NCBI GenBank assembly: GCA_910585375.1
Contig: CAJUCZ010000001.1
Coordinates: 1-64,000 of the forward strand
Source of the DNA: an uncultured Alphaproteobacteria bacterium
GTDB lineage: Bacteria; Pseudomonadota; Alphaproteobacteria; RF32; CAG-239
Length of the DNA stretch: 64,000 bases
Direction of reading: 5' to 3'
Positions within the stretch are counted from its first letter, which is position 1, and each line of letters begins with the position of its first letter. The notes below the pieces were generated by a model. That model was not told the DNA's origin, made no database searches, and saw only the letters and a program-made list of their open reading frames with translations. The translations under genes were made by a program, and so were the position numbers. This document shows positions 1-8,237 of this stretch, in pieces.

Positions 1-2
1 AT

Positions 3-458
3 CCAAACTGCCCGTCCGGAACTTCAACCTCTAACCCCGGAGGTTGCGGCGGGTCAACCAAGAACGGATGCCGCACGAAAACATGCTATTATCCTTATCA
101 ATCATGCTGTACGCCTTATGGTGATGAAAGCGGATGCAACTGCTATTCTTGTTCCGACGGGTGCGGCGGTACCAGAAAATGCTGCGGGTCTTGTTATACC
201 CCGCCTGTCGAAATTGCAAGAGGGGTATGTTGTGGAGCATCGGAGTGTGGTTTCAACGGTACTTCGCATCCTGATGATTCTTTATGTAAGTCTCATTACG
301 GAAGCGGCACTTGTTATTCCAATTGTATGTCGGCTTTGGGAAAAACGTGCAGTGAGAGAGCTTCTTATTGCAGAAGCTCTGGTGGCTCTGTAAAGATTGA
401 GATGTGTCATGGCAGTAATGGATATTATCCCGGTGCTTTGTGGATTTGTTATAAATAA
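3..458 (+). CDS. Cysteine-rich protein, C-terminal part (5' end outside window)
   Basis: The open frame beginning at base 3 runs unbroken to the TAA at 456-458 and encodes 151 residues, of which 23 are cysteine, with many Gly, Ser, Asn and Tyr. Cysteines come singly and as CC, CxC and CxxC groups, as in disulfide-rich secreted or surface proteins. The N-terminus lies before the window, so signal peptide and full domain layout are unseen. A different frame is open from 118 to 393, but it lacks this composition and is taken as a shadow. A hairpin follows the stop at 477-510. I do not recognise the family; metal binding is a less likely alternative because His is rare. The choice of frame rests on composition and on the stop preceding a terminator. 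Confidence 0.65.
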   Translation, partial: PNCPSGTSTSNPGGCGGSTKNGCRTKTCYYPYQSCCTPYGDESGCNCYSCSDGCGGTRKCCGSCYTPPVEIARGVCCGASECGFNGTSHPDDSLCKSHYGSGTCYSNCMSALGKTCSERASYCRSSGGSVKIEMCHGSNGYYPGALWICYK

Positions 459-476
459 CTGAACAACGTTTTTTTT

Positions 477-510
477 AACAGGTTTGGATTTTATTCAGGC
501 CTGTTTTTTG
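477..510 (+). terminator. Probable intrinsic terminator of the Cys-rich gene
   Basis: A 6-bp stem AACAGG/CCTGTT (477-482 with 500-505) encloses a 17-nt loop and is followed by a run of T. The stem is short, so this is only moderately sure. Confidence 0.5.
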
Positions 511-530
511 TTTATGAAGTAAAATAGGGC

Positions 531-558
531 TTGAGTCAGATTGGGAAAGAGCTATAGT
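531..558 (+). promoter_or_regulatory. Candidate sigma70 promoter of sppA
   Basis: TTGAGT (531-536), a 16-nt spacer and TATAGT (553-558) lie 34 bp before the sppA start codon. Seen by eye only. Confidence 0.45.
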
Positions 559-592
559 GATTATGTTGTCTTTTTAGCTTTGCGGGGGTGTT

Positions 593-2413
593 ATGACGCA
601 GATAAATGAACCTTTTCCAAAAATGGCAGGAAAAAGCCGGAGAAAACTTTTGAGCATTAAGCTGCTGGCCAGAGCCGTAACTTATGCTTTTGCCATTCTG
701 GGGATTTTGTTTGTGTTGCTGACGGTGGTGGTGATCAGCCTGTTGCGGAAAGAAGCTTCGCCGTTGCAGCCCGTGCCGGAAGCGGCCGTATTGTTTGTGA
801 ATTTTGACAATGCCGTTTCTGAGGTCAGGGAAGACACGCTTATTTCCGATATTACGGAAGTCCCCGGAATCAGTTATTTTGATTTGTTAAAGGCTCTAGG
901 CACGGCGGCTTCGGATTCACGTATTAAAGCAGTGGTGGCGGAAATCAGCAATTCTTCGCTCGGTTTGGCACAGATTCAGGAATTGCGCAATGTGATCAAG
1001 GCTATTCGGGCAGGCGGCAAAAAAGCTTATATTTATGCTCCGGGGATGGGGGATTTTGGCGGCGGAACTTCGGAATATTATCTGGCGGCCGCTTTTGACG
1101 AGATTTGGATGCAGCCGGATACCGATATCGGGCTGACCGGCATTAGTATAGAAATGCCGTTTGTAAAAGATTTTCTGGATAAAATCGGAGTGACGCCGGA
1201 GTTTTATACCCGTTATGAATATAAAAATGCCGTAGCGCCGTTGTTGTCAAACAAATTTTCCAAGGAACATCTGGAAGAAACTTTTAAACTCGGAAATTCT
1301 TTGTTTGGACGGATTATGGCCGATGTCAGCCTTGACCGGAAAATTAAGCTGAAAGATTTGATGAGGCTGGTCAACGAGGCGCCGATCCGTTCAAATGACG
1401 GCATTGCGGCGGGATTGATTGATTATACCGCTTACCGGCCGGATATGATTCAGGAAATTACTTCCCGTTACAAAAATGCCGAGATTGTCAGCGTGTATGA
1501 TTATCTGGCGCAGCTCAAAACGGAAAAGAAAAATATGCCTGCCGTGGCTTTTTTAGTGATTGAAGGAACGATAGATACCGGAAAAAGTTTATATAATCCG
1601 GTGCGTAACGAACTGGTCAGCGGTTCAGAGACTATTGCTCGGTATTTGGACAAGATTGCCAATAATCCCAGGGTTAAGGCTTTGGTTTTACGTGTAAATT
1701 CACCGGGCGGAAGTTATAATGCGGCAAACGAAATCTGGTATGCCTTAAAGAAGATGAAGCTGACGCGCAAACTGCCGGTGGTTGTTTCTCAGGGGGATTA
1801 TGCTGCTTCCGGCGGGTATTTTGTTTCTCTTGCCGGTGACTACATTTATGCCGAGCCTTCGACCGTTACCGGTTCCATTGGTGTTTTGGGCGGGAAGATT
1901 GTGTTGCAGGAACTTTGGAATAAACTTGGGGTGCACTGGGGGCAGATTAATTTTGGGCAAAATGCCGGTTTGTTGACGTCAAGCAGGATGTTTTCTTCCA
2001 GCGAGAAAGAAGCTTTTAACCGTTCTTTAGACAATGTTTACAGGGATTTTACCGCTAAAACGGCTCAGGAACGTAAGATTGCGCCGGAAAAAATGGATGC
2101 TTTGGCGCGCGGGCGGGTTTGGACCGGAGAAGATGCCGTCCGGCTTAAGCTGGTTGACGGTATCGGCGGTGTGAACGAGGCAATTATGAAGGCCAAAGAG
2201 CTGGCCGGTATCGGGACGGAAGAAAAATTTGAGGTGATTTATTATCCGGAGCCCAAAACGCTGGCAGAGAAGCTTAACGAGATTTTGGAAAACAGTCCGA
2301 AAGTGATGGTTGAGTCCCGTTCAAAGTTGGAGAAAGGGCTTATGGAAGAATGGCGTTTGTGGCAGAGACTGAATTTTGATGCGATATTGCCGCCGTTAAA
2401 GGTGATTATGTAG
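593..2413 (+). CDS. sppA: Signal peptide peptidase SppA, 67K type
   Basis: Membrane-bound serine protease that degrades signal peptides left in the membrane after cleavage. The protein has 606 residues, close to the 618 of the E. coli enzyme, and shows the duplicated two-domain S49 layout. A single membrane segment lies at about residues 30-51. The general-base lysine is K211 in YEYKNAVAPL of the N-terminal half. The nucleophile is S406 in the C-terminal half motif DYAASGGY. A conserved RVNSPGG precedes it and STVTGSIGV follows. Both catalytic residues are present, so the enzyme should be active. ATG start follows GCGGGGGTGTT. The gene stands alone, with its own promoter and a downstream AT-rich hairpin. 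Confidence 0.95.
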   Translation: MTQINEPFPKMAGKSRRKLLSIKLLARAVTYAFAILGILFVLLTVVVISLLRKEASPLQPVPEAAVLFVNFDNAVSEVREDTLISDITEVPGISYFDLLKALGTAASDSRIKAVVAEISNSSLGLAQIQELRNVIKAIRAGGKKAYIYAPGMGDFGGGTSEYYLAAAFDEIWMQPDTDIGLTGISIEMPFVKDFLDKIGVTPEFYTRYEYKNAVAPLLSNKFSKEHLEETFKLGNSLFGRIMADVSLDRKIKLKDLMRLVNEAPIRSNDGIAAGLIDYTAYRPDMIQEITSRYKNAEIVSVYDYLAQLKTEKKNMPAVAFLVIEGTIDTGKSLYNPVRNELVSGSETIARYLDKIANNPRVKALVLRVNSPGGSYNAANEIWYALKKMKLTRKLPVVVSQGDYAASGGYFVSLAGDYIYAEPSTVTGSIGVLGGKIVLQELWNKLGVHWGQINFGQNAGLLTSSRMFSSSEKEAFNRSLDNVYRDFTAKTAQERKIAPEKMDALARGRVWTGEDAVRLKLVDGIGGVNEAIMKAKELAGIGTEEKFEVIYYPEPKTLAEKLNEILENSPKVMVESRSKLEKGLMEEWRLWQRLNFDAILPPLKVIM

Positions 2414-2415
2414 AT

Positions 2416-2443
2416 AAAAATGATTGAAATTTGAATCATTTTT
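2416..2443 (+). terminator. AT-rich hairpin after sppA
   Basis: A perfect 10-bp stem AAAAATGATT/AATCATTTTT (2416-2425 with 2434-2443) starts 3 bases after the sppA stop. Its descending arm supplies the T-run, as expected for an intrinsic terminator. Confidence 0.6.
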
Positions 2444-2490
2444 GAATATTCTATCTCCGTTTGATGAAAATGTATTTTTAGGACATGAAG

Positions 2491-2778
2491 ATGACAATCA
2501 GTGCCGAAGATGTAAAAAAGGTGGCTTTTTTATCGCGTTTGAAAATTGATGAAGATAAAGTTGCCGCAACGGAACAAGAATTTAACAAAATTCTGAACTG
2601 GATTGACGAGCTTAACGAAGTAAATACGGACGGTGTGGAACCGCTGGCTTCCGTGAACGAGCATTTTATTGCCATGCGTAAAGACGAAGTAACTGACGGC
2701 AATGTTCAGGAGGAAGTTTTGCTTAATGCGCCGCTCAAAGCCTATGGGTATTATGCGGTGCCGAAAGTTGTAGAGTAA
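2491..2778 (+). CDS. gatC: Glutamyl-tRNA(Gln)/aspartyl-tRNA(Asn) amidotransferase subunit C
   Basis: Small stabilising subunit of the GatCAB complex, which converts Glu-tRNA(Gln) to Gln-tRNA(Gln) (and Asp-tRNA(Asn) to Asn-tRNA(Asn)). The 95-residue product matches the family pattern: ISAEDVKKVAFLSRLKI at the start, FNKILNWIDELNEVNTDGVEP in the middle and MRKDEV near residue 66. I place the start at 2491 because TAGGA at 2479-2483 is 7 nt upstream. An ATG at 2485 would leave only one base between it and that ribosome-binding site. It is first in gatC-gatA-gatB, but unusually 355 bp containing tandem repeats separate it from gatA. Confidence 0.93.
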   Translation: MTISAEDVKKVAFLSRLKIDEDKVAATEQEFNKILNWIDELNEVNTDGVEPLASVNEHFIAMRKDEVTDGNVQEEVLLNAPLKAYGYYAVPKVVE

Positions 2779-2783
2779 AAACT

Positions 2784-3066
2784 CCGGCAGAGAGTTTTCT
2801 AAAGCAATTTGCGGCAGTCTCAGAAAATTCACGTACTAATTTGTACGCTAAAATTTTCTTCGCTTGGCAAATCACTTTATAAATTCTCTCTGACGAAGTT
2901 TTTGGAGAACCGGCAGAGAGTTTTCTAAAGCAGTTTGCGGCAGTCTCAGAAAATTCACGTACTAATTTGTACGCTAAAATTTTCTTCGCTTGGCAAATCA
3001 CTTTATAAATTCTCTCTGACGAAGTTTTTGGAGAACCGGCAGAGAGTTTTCTAAAGCAATTTGCAG
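2784..3066. repeat. 126-bp tandem repeat (2.2 copies) with nested palindromes, between gatC and gatA
   Basis: Copies begin at 2784 and 2910 with a period of exactly 126 bp. A third, truncated copy begins at 3036 and keeps about 30 bases. The two full copies differ at about one position (A/G in AAAGCA/GTTTG). Each unit contains an inner inverted repeat, AGAAAATT...AATTTTCT around CGTAC-TAATTT-GTACG. CAGAGAG and CTCTCTG form an outer arm pair. The period is a multiple of 3 and the minus strand is open through it, so it yields a repeated peptide in silico. I see no start signals or gene context for that peptide. It looks like an interspersed palindromic element that expanded in tandem. Confidence 0.9.
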
Positions 3067-3133
3067 TTTGACGTGCGTGTCGGACGGGTTCTGCGGTGAT
3101 TTTATTTTGGTATTGAACAAGAAAGAAAAAAGA

Positions 3134-4600
3134 ATGGTTAAGTTAACAGATTTGACAATTGCTCAGGCTTTAGATGCTTTGAAAAAGAAAGAGTTTTCCG
3201 CAACCGAGCTGAATATGGCTTATATCGAGGCCATGGAAAACAATCGGTCTTATAATGCTTATGTCTTGGAGATGCCGGAAAAAGCGCTGGAACAGGCCAA
3301 GGCATCCGATGAACGTTATCAAAACGGTTCGGCGCGGGGATTGGACGGTATTCCTCTCGGTGTGAAAGATTTGTTCTGCACAAAAGGTATGAGGACAACG
3401 GCTTGTTCTCATATTTTGGACGGTTTTGCTCCGCCTTATGAGTCTACCGTTACATCGAATCTGTTAAACGCCGGCGCAACTTTTCTTGGCAAGCTGAATA
3501 TGGATGAGTTTGCCATGGGCGGAAGCAATGAGACCAGTTATTATGGGCCGGTAATTAATCCGTGGAAGGCTGAAAATGACAGTCGGGATTTGGTTGCCGG
3601 CGGATCTTCCGGCGGTTCGGCGGCGGCTGTGGCGGCCGATATTTGTGCCGGTGCGCTGGGAACGGATACCGGCGGATCTATCCGTCAGCCTTCAGCTTAT
3701 TGCGGCGTAACCGGTATCAAACCGACTTATGGCCGGTGTTCCCGTTACGGTATTATTGCTTTTGCGTCTTCTCTGGATCAGGCCGGTCCGATTGCCAAAG
3801 ATGTGCGTGACTGTGCTTTGTTGCTTAAGACAATGTCCGGCCACGATGTTAAAGATTCGACGTCGGCTAATATTGCCGTTCCTGATTTTGAGGCTTTTCT
3901 CGGTCAGGATATCAGAGGTTTGAAAATCGGTATTCCGCAGGAGTATCGGGTTGACGGCATGAGCGCTGATGTGATTAAATACTGGGACAAAGGGATTGAG
4001 ATGCTGCGGGCGCGCGGAGCCGAAATTGTTGAGATTTCTCTGCCGCATACCAAATATGCTTTGGCTGTTTATTATATTATTGCACCGGCGGAGGCTTCTT
4101 CCAATCTGGCACGTTATGATGGCGTGCGTTACGGTCTGCGTGTCGACGGCGAGCATTTGGACGAGATGTATGTCAATACCCGCAGCGAAGGTTTCGGCAA
4201 AGAAGTCAAACGCCGGATTATGATCGGGACTTATGTCTTGTCGGCCGGATATTATGATGCCTATTATCTGAAAGCTCAGAAAGTCCGCCGACTTATTCGT
4301 GACGATTTTCAGAGAGCTTTTGAAAAATGCGATGTTATTCTGACACCGACAACGCCGACACCGGCTTTTCCGATCGGAGACAGGTCCATGCAGGAAAATC
4401 CGCTGACGATGTGGTTGAATGACGTCTTTACCGTATCTGTCAATCTGGCCGGACTGCCGGCAATGAGTCTGCCTGCGGGTTTGAGCGAAAGCGGGTTGCC
4501 GCTGGGGTTGCAGTTGATCGGGCGGGCCTTTGACGAGGGAACGATTTTCAAAACCGCTTCGGCTTTGGAAAAAGATATGGCTTTTAAGGGAGTGAAGTAA
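3134..4600 (+). CDS. gatA: Glutamyl-tRNA(Gln)/aspartyl-tRNA(Asn) amidotransferase subunit A
   Basis: Amidase subunit that hydrolyses glutamine and supplies ammonia to GatB. It has 488 residues. The amidase-signature triad is complete: K78 in GVKDLF, cis-Ser S158 in GGSSGGS, and nucleophile S182 in DTGGSIRQP. I chose ATG 3134, which begins MVKLTDLTIAQAL as in the family. A longer in-frame TTG start at 3068 adds 22 residues without homology and reads out of the upstream repeat. The purine tract AAGAAAGAAAAAAGA serves as a weak ribosome-binding site. gatB begins 1 base after its stop, so the two are probably translationally coupled. Confidence 0.96.
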   Translation: MVKLTDLTIAQALDALKKKEFSATELNMAYIEAMENNRSYNAYVLEMPEKALEQAKASDERYQNGSARGLDGIPLGVKDLFCTKGMRTTACSHILDGFAPPYESTVTSNLLNAGATFLGKLNMDEFAMGGSNETSYYGPVINPWKAENDSRDLVAGGSSGGSAAAVAADICAGALGTDTGGSIRQPSAYCGVTGIKPTYGRCSRYGIIAFASSLDQAGPIAKDVRDCALLLKTMSGHDVKDSTSANIAVPDFEAFLGQDIRGLKIGIPQEYRVDGMSADVIKYWDKGIEMLRARGAEIVEISLPHTKYALAVYYIIAPAEASSNLARYDGVRYGLRVDGEHLDEMYVNTRSEGFGKEVKRRIMIGTYVLSAGYYDAYYLKAQKVRRLIRDDFQRAFEKCDVILTPTTPTPAFPIGDRSMQENPLTMWLNDVFTVSVNLAGLPAMSLPAGLSESGLPLGLQLIGRAFDEGTIFKTASALEKDMAFKGVK

Positions 4601-4601
4601 A

Positions 4602-6062
4602 ATGGCGGCAATGATTATTGAAACCGAAAACAACAAATGGGAAGTTATCTGCGGTTTGGAAATTCACTGTCAGATTATTTCGGAATCTAAAATGTACAGC
4701 GGTTCTTCCACCGAGTTCGGTGCCGAGCCGAATACGCATGTGTCTTTTGTTGATGCCGCCATGCCGGGAATGTTGCCGATGTTGAATGAACAATGCGTGC
4801 GTCAGGCCGTTAAAACAGGTTTGGGGCTGAATGCCAAAATCAACAAGTATTCCGAATTTTCCCGCAAGAACTATTTTTATGCCGATTTGCCGCAAGGGTA
4901 TCAGATTACGCAGTTTCAGCATCCGATTGTCGGAGAAGGTTTTGTTGACGTGGCGTTGGAAGACGGATCCGTCAAGAAAATCGGCATTGAGCGCCTGCAT
5001 ATTGAACAGGATGCCGGAAAGTCCATTCATGATCTTGACCCGTGCATGAGCTTTATTGATTTGAACCGTGCCGGCGTGGGCTTGATGGAGATTGTGACCA
5101 AACCTGATTTTCGTTCTCCGGAAGAAGCCGGCGAGTTTTTGAAAAAGCTGCGTTCGATTGTCCGTTATTTGGGTACTTGCGATGGCAATATGGATGAAGG
5201 TTCCATGCGCTGCGACGTTAACGTTTCGGTTCGCAAAGTCGGCGAGGACGGTTATCGGACGCGTACGGAAATGAAGAATGTCAATAGTATGCGTTTTGTG
5301 ATGCAGGCGATTGAAAACGAAGCCAAACGCCATGTCGAGGTTTATGAAGCCGGAGGAACAATTGAGCAGGAAACCCGTCAGTTTGATCCTTCTACCGGAA
5401 AATCAAAAGTGATGCGCAAAAAAGAATTTGCTCATGATTACCGTTATTTTCCCGAGCCTGATTTGTTGCCGTTGCAGCTTTCGGACGAATATATTGACGG
5501 CATTAAAAAAGATATGGTTGAGTTGCCGGATGCCAAGCGTGAGCGTTTTGTCCGCGATTTGGGCATTACCGAATATGATGCCCGTATCCTTTGTGAGAAC
5601 CGCGAGGTTGCCGAATTTTTTGAAACAGCCGCCAAAGGGCGTGATGCCAAGAAAGTGGCTAACTGGATGATGGGTGACTTTTTTGCCATGCTGAACAAAA
5701 ACGCGCTCAGAATTTCGGAAAGTCCGATCAGCCCCGAGAATCTCGGTATGCTGGTTGATCTGATCGCCAAAGACGTGATTTCGGGGAAAATTGCCAAAGA
5801 CGTGTTTGAAATTATGGCGGAAACCGGTCAGGCTCCTGATAAAATTGTGGAAGAAAAGGGGCTGAAGCAGGTGACGGATTCCGGTGCGATTGAGGCGCTG
5901 GTTGATGAAGTTATTGCTTCTTCTCCGGAAAATGTTGCTTCTTATAAAGCTGGAAAAAACAATCTTCTGGGCTGGTTTGTCGGTCAGGTTATCAAAAAAT
6001 CCCAAGGCAAGGCCAATCCGGCGATTGTTAATAAAATGCTTTCGGAAAAACTGGCGCAATAA
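4602..6062 (+). CDS. gatB: Glutamyl-tRNA(Gln)/aspartyl-tRNA(Asn) amidotransferase subunit B
   Basis: Subunit that phosphorylates the misacylated tRNA and transfers ammonia to it. The 486 residues show the expected order: GLEIHCQI near residue 20, YADLPQGYQI and MEIVTKPDF in the catalytic cradle, GNMDEGSMRCDVNVSVR and EMKNVNSMRF. A helical YqeY-like C-terminal region that contacts tRNA follows, ending in PAIVNKML. The start codon follows GGGAGTGAAGT at the end of gatA. The presence of gatCAB implies that this organism makes Gln-tRNA (and possibly Asn-tRNA) by the indirect route. Confidence 0.96.
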   Translation: MAAMIIETENNKWEVICGLEIHCQIISESKMYSGSSTEFGAEPNTHVSFVDAAMPGMLPMLNEQCVRQAVKTGLGLNAKINKYSEFSRKNYFYADLPQGYQITQFQHPIVGEGFVDVALEDGSVKKIGIERLHIEQDAGKSIHDLDPCMSFIDLNRAGVGLMEIVTKPDFRSPEEAGEFLKKLRSIVRYLGTCDGNMDEGSMRCDVNVSVRKVGEDGYRTRTEMKNVNSMRFVMQAIENEAKRHVEVYEAGGTIEQETRQFDPSTGKSKVMRKKEFAHDYRYFPEPDLLPLQLSDEYIDGIKKDMVELPDAKRERFVRDLGITEYDARILCENREVAEFFETAAKGRDAKKVANWMMGDFFAMLNKNALRISESPISPENLGMLVDLIAKDVISGKIAKDVFEIMAETGQAPDKIVEEKGLKQVTDSGAIEALVDEVIASSPENVASYKAGKNNLLGWFVGQVIKKSQGKANPAIVNKMLSEKLAQ

Positions 6063-6077
6063 CAGATAGGAAAAGAC

Positions 6078-6653
6078 ATGGAGCTTTTAGACTGGGCAGG
6101 CAGCTACTGGCCGTATGACGAAGCGGAAGAAGCTGATCGCAAAGCTCTGGTACAGCTTTTGGAAGCTCGTAAAAAGAATTCGCTTTCTTTGTATAAAAGA
6201 GAGAATTTGACAGCACATGTCACGGTTTCCTGCTGGATTGTCAATGCCCGGCGCAATCATACTCTGCTGGGGTTTCATAATCTGTACAAGCATTGGGGAT
6301 GGTTTGGCGGCCATGCTGACGGCGAGACGGATTTGGTGGCGGTGGCCAGAAAAGAAGCGGCGGAAGAGTGTGGTTTGCAGTCGATGAAGCTGTTGGCCGA
6401 TGAGCCGGTTGATTTTTGCATTCTCGGGGTAGGAGCGCATTATAAAAACCAAATGCAGGTTCCGGCTCATTTGCATTTGAATTTTACCTACTTGTTTGAG
6501 GCTGACGAGCATGAATTTATCCGCCCCAAGCCGGATGAGAACAAGGCCGTGAGCTGGATTGCCAATGAGCGATTGCTGGCGGTCACCAATGAGGAGTCGA
6601 CAGCGCCGGTTTATAAACGGATTATGGAAAAGGTTAAAGAAAGGAAATTGTAA
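6078..6653 (+). CDS. NUDIX hydrolase
   Basis: Predicted hydrolase of nucleoside diphosphates linked to another moiety; substrate unknown. The 191-residue product carries a recognisable NUDIX box near residues 75-97, GGHADGETDLVAVARKEAAE followed by ECGL. The box is imperfect: strict alignment puts T at the first Glu position and K at the Arg position, though the EExGL end is intact. N-terminal 60 residues include KRENLTAHVTVSCWIVN, typical of the fold start. ATG 6078 follows TAGGA with 7-8 nt spacing. The stop overlaps the start of the ZIP transporter gene (TAATG), so they likely form one operon behind gatB. Confidence 0.85.
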   Translation: MELLDWAGSYWPYDEAEEADRKALVQLLEARKKNSLSLYKRENLTAHVTVSCWIVNARRNHTLLGFHNLYKHWGWFGGHADGETDLVAVARKEAAEECGLQSMKLLADEPVDFCILGVGAHYKNQMQVPAHLHLNFTYLFEADEHEFIRPKPDENKAVSWIANERLLAVTNEESTAPVYKRIMEKVKERKL

Positions 6654-7429
6654 TGGACAGTGTCTTTTTACAAGGACTGGCGGCGGCGACGATTGCCGGC
6701 CTGATTACCGGTGTCGGCGGATTTATGATTTTTTTGAAAAAGCGCTACACGCAGGAAGAGATTAATTTTATGCTCAATATTGCGGCCGGTGTTATGATTG
6801 CCGCGGCCTTTTTCTCTCTTCTGGTACCGGCAATGGGGCGGATTATCCGTTTTGATCCGGATGTCCATGTGGCCGGATTCTGGTATGTCGGCGCGGTTTT
6901 TGCCGGTGTGGCTCTGGTATGGATTTTGAATGCTGTTTTGCCGCATGAGCATAATAATATGGGCCATCACGGGATGAGCGGTTTTAACCTGAGGAAGGCC
7001 TGGCTTTTTATTATTGCAATCACACTGCATAAAATTCCGGAGGGGCTGGCCGTGGGGGTGGCATATAGTGCCGAAGACTTTATGAATCCGGACAGTCTGG
7101 TGATTGGGATAGCTTTACACAATATTCCGGAAGGTCTGACGATTGCGATTTCTCTGGTGGCGGCCAAGTGTTCACGCCTGAAAGCCGCGTTGACGGCTGC
7201 TGCCATCGGTCTGATTCAGCCTCTGGGTGCTTTGCTGGGGTTGGTGACAATGGGGCTTAGTGAAAAAATTGTGCCTTTGGGAATGGCCATGGCCGGCGGA
7301 ACGTTGCTTTTTGTGGTTGTGAATGAGATATTGCCTGAGACTTATGGAACGCATAAGACAAACCGCTCTGCTTTTGCATTGTTTTTGGGATTTATTTTTA
7401 TGACTTATCTTAACATTGTTTTGCACTAA
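6653..7429 (+). CDS. ZIP-family divalent metal transporter
   Basis: Inner-membrane carrier that likely imports zinc or other divalent metal. Its 258 residues form about eight hydrophobic segments. The two ZIP signatures are present, HKIPEGLAVG and HNIPEGLTIA, in the fourth and fifth helices, where they form the metal site. A His-rich loop HEHNNMGHH precedes the first of these. This is the ZupT/GufA branch by length and motifs, but I do not assign a symbol. Start ATG overlaps the NUDIX stop. A strong terminator follows. Confidence 0.9.
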   Translation: MDSVFLQGLAAATIAGLITGVGGFMIFLKKRYTQEEINFMLNIAAGVMIAAAFFSLLVPAMGRIIRFDPDVHVAGFWYVGAVFAGVALVWILNAVLPHEHNNMGHHGMSGFNLRKAWLFIIAITLHKIPEGLAVGVAYSAEDFMNPDSLVIGIALHNIPEGLTIAISLVAAKCSRLKAALTAAAIGLIQPLGALLGLVTMGLSEKIVPLGMAMAGGTLLFVVVNEILPETYGTHKTNRSAFALFLGFIFMTYLNIVLH

Positions 7430-7436
7430 ATTTGCG

Positions 7437-7478
7437 AAAATCCCGCAAGCCGATGGTGACAAGCGGGATTTTTTTTTA
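7437..7478. terminator. Bidirectional intrinsic terminator
   Basis: A 10-bp stem AAAATCCCGC/GCGGGATTTT (7437-7446 with 7463-7472) is followed by T's on the plus strand and preceded by A's. It can serve both the ZIP gene and the converging lipoprotein gene. Confidence 0.85.
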
Positions 7479-7760
7479 ATGTGGCGAGCTGAACAGGATA
7501 AACACAACAGGTATGATACTGTTGTGAGAGATAATACTGTTCAGCCATTCTGTTTTTTCTGATGCTTGTTTCTGAGACGGTGAAGGTCCGGTCGTTGCAA
7601 AATTCGGATGCGGAACAGGCACGGAATTAGTCGAATCTCCCGCAATACAATAATAGTATCTGGGCGAGAGCGGCGTGCATGTCTGATAGTAAGATGAGCA
7701 AGAAGAACAAACAACTCCCAAAACAAGTATCAGTGCAATAAATAATTTTTGCGTTTTCAT
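7476..7760 (-). CDS. Small putative lipoprotein of unknown function
   Basis: A 94-residue product with a lysine-containing N-terminus, a hydrophobic stretch (residues 6-17) and cysteines at 18 and 21 that could be lipidated. Neither site fits the lipobox consensus perfectly. The rest is rich in Ser, Pro and Tyr, and the C-terminus is hydrophobic (IIPVVFILFSS). No family recognised. No strong ribosome-binding site is visible before the ATG, so reality of the gene rests on the signal sequence and on its position between a shared terminator and a tRNA. Confidence 0.5.
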   Translation of the reverse strand: MKTQKLFIALILVLGVVCSSCSSYYQTCTPLSPRYYYCIAGDSTNSVPVPHPNFATTGPSPSQKQASEKTEWLNSIISHNSIIPVVFILFSSPH

Positions 7761-7883
7761 AAATAATATATTTTATAATTTGTTTCTGTAAAAAATATAG
7801 AGTTTTTGATCGGTGATTGTCAACCGGGATTGTTATTTGCAAACAGCAAAAGGGAATTTGTGAATAAAAAAATAAAAAAGGTA

Positions 7884-7912
7884 TTGACGGAGCAGAAAAG
7901 ATATTATACATA
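7884..7912 (+). promoter_or_regulatory. Candidate promoter of tRNA-Ser
   Basis: TTGACG (7884-7889), 17 nt, then TACATA (7907-7912) inside the AT-rich TATTATACATATAAAA. It lies 15 bp before the tRNA. Confidence 0.5.
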
Positions 7913-7927
7913 TAAAACCGAGCTTGC

Positions 7928-8014
7928 GGAGAGTTGGCAGAGTGGTAATGCAGCAGATTGCTAATCTGTCATCCCGATTGGGATGCATAGGTTCGAGTCC
8001 TATACTCTCCGCCA
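7928..8014 (+). tRNA. tRNA-Ser (anticodon GCU)
   Basis: The acceptor arm GGAGAGT pairs with ACTCTCC, followed by discriminator G and an encoded CCA. The anticodon loop TTGCTAA carries GCT at 7960-7962, which reads AGC/AGU serine codons. The long variable arm (ATCCCGATTGGGAT) and GGTTCGAGTCC T-arm are those of a class II serine tRNA. Confidence 0.96.
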
Positions 8015-8023
8015 TAAAAAAAA

Positions 8024-8049
8024 CCGTCCTTTAGGGCGGCTTTTTTTTT
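8024..8049 (+). terminator. Terminator of tRNA-Ser
   Basis: CCGTCC-TTTA-GGGCGG stem-loop followed by nine T's directly after the tRNA. Confidence 0.85.
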
Positions 8050-8237
8050 ATGCGGAGAGCCGGTTTATGGAAAATTAAATATATCATATTGTTATGAAAT
8101 ATGCTTTTTCTTTTTTAAGCATAAATGCCAAGAAAAGTTTGACGGACGGTGTTATTACGGAGATAATGAAACGGAAAGTCAGCCGGTTGAAAATAACCGG
8201 AGTTTTTTTTGGGCAATGTGAAAGGTCGAATGACATT

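Noticed and set aside
118..393. 91-codon plus-strand ORF
   Set aside because: It lies in a different frame from the Cys-rich protein, and its composition is that of a shadow frame.
2735..3001. Minus-strand ORF with a repeated 42-residue peptide
   Set aside because: It is the translation of the 126-bp repeat. It overlaps gatC, has no ribosome-binding site, and repeat period divisible by 3 explains the open frame.
2784..3066. CRISPR array
   Set aside because: The units are directly tandem and 126 bp long, with no unique spacers between short repeats and no cas genes.
3692..4636. Long minus-strand ORF opposite gatA
   Set aside because: Shadow of a strongly supported gene; Arg/His/Gln-rich translation, no motif.
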